This document shows positions 62,349-64,000 of a stretch of DNA of 64,000 nucleotides, piece after piece; the stretch's first letter is position 1, and every line of letters begins with the position of its first letter. Under the pieces are notes generated by a model, which was given only the letters and a program-made list of their open reading frames with translations, did no database searches and was not told where the DNA came from. Source of the stretch: Sarcocystis neurona (Eukaryota > Apicomplexa > Conoidasida > Eucoccidiorida > Sarcocystidae). The translations under genes were made by a program, and so were the position numbers. The stretch spans positions 886,642 to 950,641 of the forward strand of contig KL647289.1 of assembly GCA_000727475.1 (NCBI GenBank), given 5' to 3'.

Positions 62349-62766
62349 GGGCGTAGTACCCGGTGGAGACACCACTGCTCTAACGTCTGTCTTATTTTCC
62401 CTTTCACATCTGAGTATATGAAAGATATCAACAAAAAAGATACACGCGTGTCTGTGCATATGCACAGACAGAGACACAAATACACGCGTACACACTGGGT
62501 ACAGTCCGTGGTATACAGTAAAAATGGTAGCACACGACGTATTTGTCTGGTAGACTATGATGGGGCATACGTGCTAGTCGAAAGCTGTTCTCTTGTAGGC
62601 TGCTCAAGTATCCTTCATTTCCTATGTCTTTTCTTGTGACTGCTTTCGTTTGTTTCCAAAAACCCGTTTGCATGAAACTCTGCAGACGTACACTTCTCTG
62701 CGTCTACGCACGAATGCGTGGATCCGTAGTCGATTCTCGGCAGCAAGGAGCATACAACTGGCTGTT

Positions 62767-63157
62767 TCAAAGGATCTCTTGGCACTTGATTTCTGAAAAT
62801 TTGTAAGTCTCGTCGAAAAATGTGTTGACATAGGGAGGCTTCATCGGATACTTCCTAACTGCGTACACGAGCGGTACGTTGTTCTCCCCTAGGTGTCCAA
62901 CAACTTGGGGCTTCGTGAAGTGGGGAAGTCCGTAACGGCCGAAAATATTTCCGAACTTAGACACCAGCACGCTCGCTGTCGCAGCGGGCAACAGCAATCC
63001 ATCAACGCGACCGTGCCGAGTTGCGGAAAGGAGCTGCGCGAAGGTCGAGTACTGCTGTATACGTGCCTGAAGGTAGGACAACACGTAAAAGCCTTCTTTG
63101 TAATGTTTGCGAAGAGATGGCGACACAAGAAAGCAAGGCTGGATTGGCACCTCTGCA
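62767..63157 (-). CDS. C-terminal exon of an unrecognised protein
   Basis: The minus-strand frame from an acceptor region near 63,157 to the stop at 62,767 encodes about 130 residues of ordinary globular composition (VPIQPCFLVSPSLRKHYKEG, VDGLLLPAATASVLVSKFGN, NNVPLVYAVRKYPMKPPYVN). The first Met-like codon is GTG, so this is an internal-to-terminal exon, not a whole gene. The alternation of short strands and helices resembles a periplasmic-binding-protein-like or receptor ligand domain, but no signature residue proves that. Confidence 0.5.
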
Positions 63158-63695
63158 TTGTCTGAGTAGTTAGGCCTGCTATAGAAAAAGGAGACTGATA
63201 CTGCTGGACAAACGCATCTAAAATTTGAAAAAAGAAAGTGTTATCGTGAATCTGATTAGCTGTGTCGACGTTGATAGTGACAGTATTATGCTCAGGCGGG
63301 AAGTCGGGGGCAAAGCAAAGTCAAGTGCTAGGTGCTCTTTCTATGCATTGCGGATCTTTCTTCTGCCGGAATAGGAGAGCGCCTCATATGTATACATGGT
63401 TGAGTTTCTCTGGCACCAAGCCTACGCAAGGAAGCGTGGCAAGGCCGTACACTCAAGGGCATAGGAACTCAAACTGACCACTTTAAAATAGTACGTTCCC
63501 CGGTGCGACGGTAGATAGAAGACATGGGTCGGTGCGCCACTGTGGTACCTCTAGGCGCAGGGACAGCGTTACTCTGTAAGGACAGTGGAAGGCACTCTCT
63601 CAGCGTGCGTGTGCAGTGGAGCGCTGCTTGTCCACTATCACTTTGTACAACGCTCCGGGGCCACCGGCTATTGCTTCAAGGGTACCCCGGCCAGC

Positions 63696-63866
63696 CGAGC
63701 TCGCATGCGTATTCAACGAATTTTTCAAATCGGAACACACGCAAATTCCCATAGGAGAGTCCAAATTTGCCGTGCACGTCTGGCATGGCGGAGCTATTAT
63801 TCCAGTAATTCCACGCACACGCTTCTTCATATGTACTACGCATGGAGCATTCCACTGCTTCAAGTG
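63696..63866 (-). CDS. Candidate internal exon, right-edge gene
   Basis: After an acceptor-like TTGAAG near 63,863 the minus-strand frame reads AVECSMRSTYEEACAWNYWN, then GLSYGNLRVFRFEKFVEYAC, to ELGWPG at a GGG|GTACCC donor. It is likely upstream of the exon ending at 62,767. The phases do not meet directly, so an intervening exon in 63.2-63.6 kb is expected. The opposite strand is also open here and reads plausibly, so strand is not certain. The gene continues beyond the window. Confidence 0.4.
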
Positions 63867-64000
63867 TGTGCGTGTGTGTGCGCCCACGTGCAGTTTGAGG
63901 CGTGTTACGACTCGTCCGCAGCCGGTGCATCCTCTACGATGTGAACGGGTACATGCTTGACCTGTGGAAAGAAGCTCGTATTTTGTTTTGTCCCCCTGTG

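Noticed and set aside
63616..63960. Plus-strand gene with WHGG, compared with the Beclin C-terminal domain
   Set aside because: Only a short WHxG-like match. No neighbouring plus-strand exons, and the minus strand reads at least as well.

Overview
The window looks like nuclear DNA of a coccidian apicomplexan, most likely an eimeriid close to Cyclospora or Eimeria. Evidence: very intron-rich genes, AAAATG-type start contexts, an ApiAP2-type DNA-binding domain, a p25-alpha (TPPP) gene, poly-Ala/Gln/Ser stretches inside a conserved protein, and TA/CA and CAG repeats in the introns. Nothing looks bacterial, viral or plastid. The genus is an inference.

Layout, left to right. 1-1.5 kb holds degenerate tandem duplications. 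1,470-2,939 (-) is a single-exon secreted modular protein, acidic then Pro/Lys-rich, with repeated RxLx[E/Q] and LGRR motifs. 3,946-24,181 (-) is one 20-kb gene that I read as the beta subunit of adaptor complex AP-5, with at least 15 exons. A divergent intergenic gap leads to 27,906-28,340 (+), a complete single-exon TPPP/p25-alpha protein. 30,808-43,311 (-) is the translation termination factor eRF3. I could place all 11 exons in phase (608 aa), including a tiny first exon that carries a PAM2 motif (poly(A)-binding-protein ligand). 47,376-53,270 (-) holds seven in-phase exons of an unrecognised coiled-coil protein ending in an NPF motif. More minus-strand exons at 54.9-55.4 and 57.8-58.2 kb may belong to it. 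60,287-61,189 (+) carries an AP2 domain, 61,921-62,205 (+) is a small hypothetical gene, and a partial minus-strand gene fills the right end.

The genes serve general cell biology (endosomal sorting, translation termination, microtubules, transcription) and do not form a functional cluster. All exon models come from reading frames, splice signals and phase alone. Family assignments rest on recalled family motifs, not a search.
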